A DNA stretch of 64,000 bases, taken from NCBI RefSeq assembly GCF_028279465.1, contig NZ_JANQNS010000015.1, positions 620,001-684,000 of the forward strand. Direction: 5' to 3'. The notes under the pieces were generated by a model. The model ran no database searches. It was given only the letters and a program-made list of their open reading frames with translations, and was not told the origin of the DNA. Shown piece after piece: positions 63,667 through 64,000 of the stretch. How positions within the stretch are numbered: the stretch's first letter is position 1; each line of letters opens with the position of its first letter. The DNA is from Parasphingopyxis sp. (GTDB lineage: Bacteria > Pseudomonadota > Alphaproteobacteria > Sphingomonadales > Sphingomonadaceae). Made by a program: the position numbers and the translations under genes.

Positions 63667-64000
63667 ATGACCCAGCCAATGCCGCAGCGCCTTGCCTCGC
63701 ACGATCCGCGCGCGATCTGGTCGATCGCGCTCCCCGCGATGGCGACCAATGTCGCGACCGCACTTATCGGAATCGCCGATATCTGGATCATCGGCCAGCT
63801 CGGCCAGGCGACGGCGCAAGGCGCGGTGGAGCTCGGCGCGCGGCTCGTCATCAGCTTGCTCGTCCTCTTCAATTTCCTGAAAACGGCGACTACCGGGCTG
63901 ACCGCCCAGGCCGTCGGCCAGCAAAACGAAACGGAGAAGATCGCCGCCCTGCTGCGCGCCTCGGTAATCGCGCTGGCGATCGGCGCGTTGCTGCTACTCA
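63667..64000 (+). CDS. MATE-family efflux transporter (partial, N-terminus)
   Basis: The first 111 residues of a multidrug and toxic compound extrusion transporter, cut by the window edge. It begins MTQPMPQRLASHDPRAIWSI and the first helices ALPAMATNVATALIGIADIWIIGQLG and LVISLLVLFNFLKTATTGLTAQAVGQ are typical of the DinF/NorM group. The substrate (cation-coupled drug or metabolite export) is unknown. It shares a 37-bp divergent gap with the HDAC-like gene. Confidence 0.87.
   Translation, partial: MTQPMPQRLASHDPRAIWSIALPAMATNVATALIGIADIWIIGQLGQATAQGAVELGARLVISLLVLFNFLKTATTGLTAQAVGQQNETEKIAALLRASVIALAIGALLLL

Noticed and set aside
1-64000. CRISPR arrays, rRNA operons, complete insertion sequences, prophage
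   Set aside because: No regularly spaced repeats, rRNA-like stretches or recognisable transposase or phage structural genes were seen on either strand.

Overview
The window is chromosomal DNA of an alphaproteobacterium, most probably a member of the Sphingomonadales. Three things suggest this: the high-GC, tightly packed genes; the gene orders tig-clpP-clpX-lon-hupB and trpF-trpB-trpA-accD-folC; and a set of genes that accompany exosortase A (XrtA/PEP-CTERM) systems in this group. No phage, complete insertion sequence, CRISPR array or rRNA operon was seen. Genus and species cannot be fixed from the sequence alone.

Layout. 1-5320: the edge of an exosortase A-associated locus, read outward from a divergent promoter near 2442-2500. 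It has a PLP decarboxylase (cut by the window edge) and an acyl-CoA ligase on one side, and a FemAB/GNAT-like protein, an acyl carrier protein and two alpha/beta hydrolases on the other. 5317-10040: thioredoxin reductase, tRNA-Met, an acidic DUF3775-like protein, a 2'-5' RNA ligase-like protein, a MobA-like nucleotidyltransferase and a KUP potassium transporter. 10224-16266: alanine dehydrogenase, then the cytochrome c maturation operon ccmCDEFGHI, including a 45-residue ccmD. 16347-18408: a DMT permease, an amino-acid dehydrogenase and tRNA-His. 18522-26678: a palindromic repeat, tRNA-Val, and hupB, lon, clpX, clpP, a glycosyltransferase and trigger factor (listed by coordinate; transcription runs the other way), then tRNA-Leu.

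26871-33281: a long forward run lapA-pyrF-trpF-trpB-trpA-accD-folC and a small DUF6628-like gene with its own control region. 33274-37724: AmpG-like permease, DUF1223 lipoprotein, pseudouridine synthase, RsmD and small hypotheticals. 37837-41324: a UvrD-family helicase gene whose last 50 bp are repeated about 1.2 kb downstream. The intervening DNA carries a single membrane-anchored ORF of unknown function that ends inside the second copy. This is the most unusual structure in the window. 41479-45941: L,D-transpeptidase, MFS exporter, cysteine synthase, NRDE protein and an acidic membrane-anchored protein. 46065-48756: acyl-CoA dehydrogenase with a MerR-type regulator and palindromic operators, then hisI. 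48917-52793: purF, an SDR enzyme and an AbgT transporter. 52807-53034: a structured repeat. 53085-64000: an HTH protein, a lipoprotein, a serine hydrolase, a cyclopropane-fatty-acid-synthase-like methyltransferase, photolyase, a YdjM-like membrane protein, KorB, a 27-residue membrane peptide, KorA, a histone-deacetylase-like hydrolase and the start of a MATE transporter.

The gene content is mostly housekeeping: protein quality control, cytochrome c assembly, tryptophan/purine/histidine/cysteine/folate synthesis and envelope functions. Neighbouring genes are very close: many co-directional genes overlap by 4 bp (ATGA or GTGA), and three convergent pairs share one CTAG tetranucleotide as both stop codons. 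Likely new material lies in the uvrD 3' duplication, the small membrane ORF between korA and korB, the exosortase-linked acyl/ACP module, and the repeats at 12.4, 18.5 and 52.8 kb.
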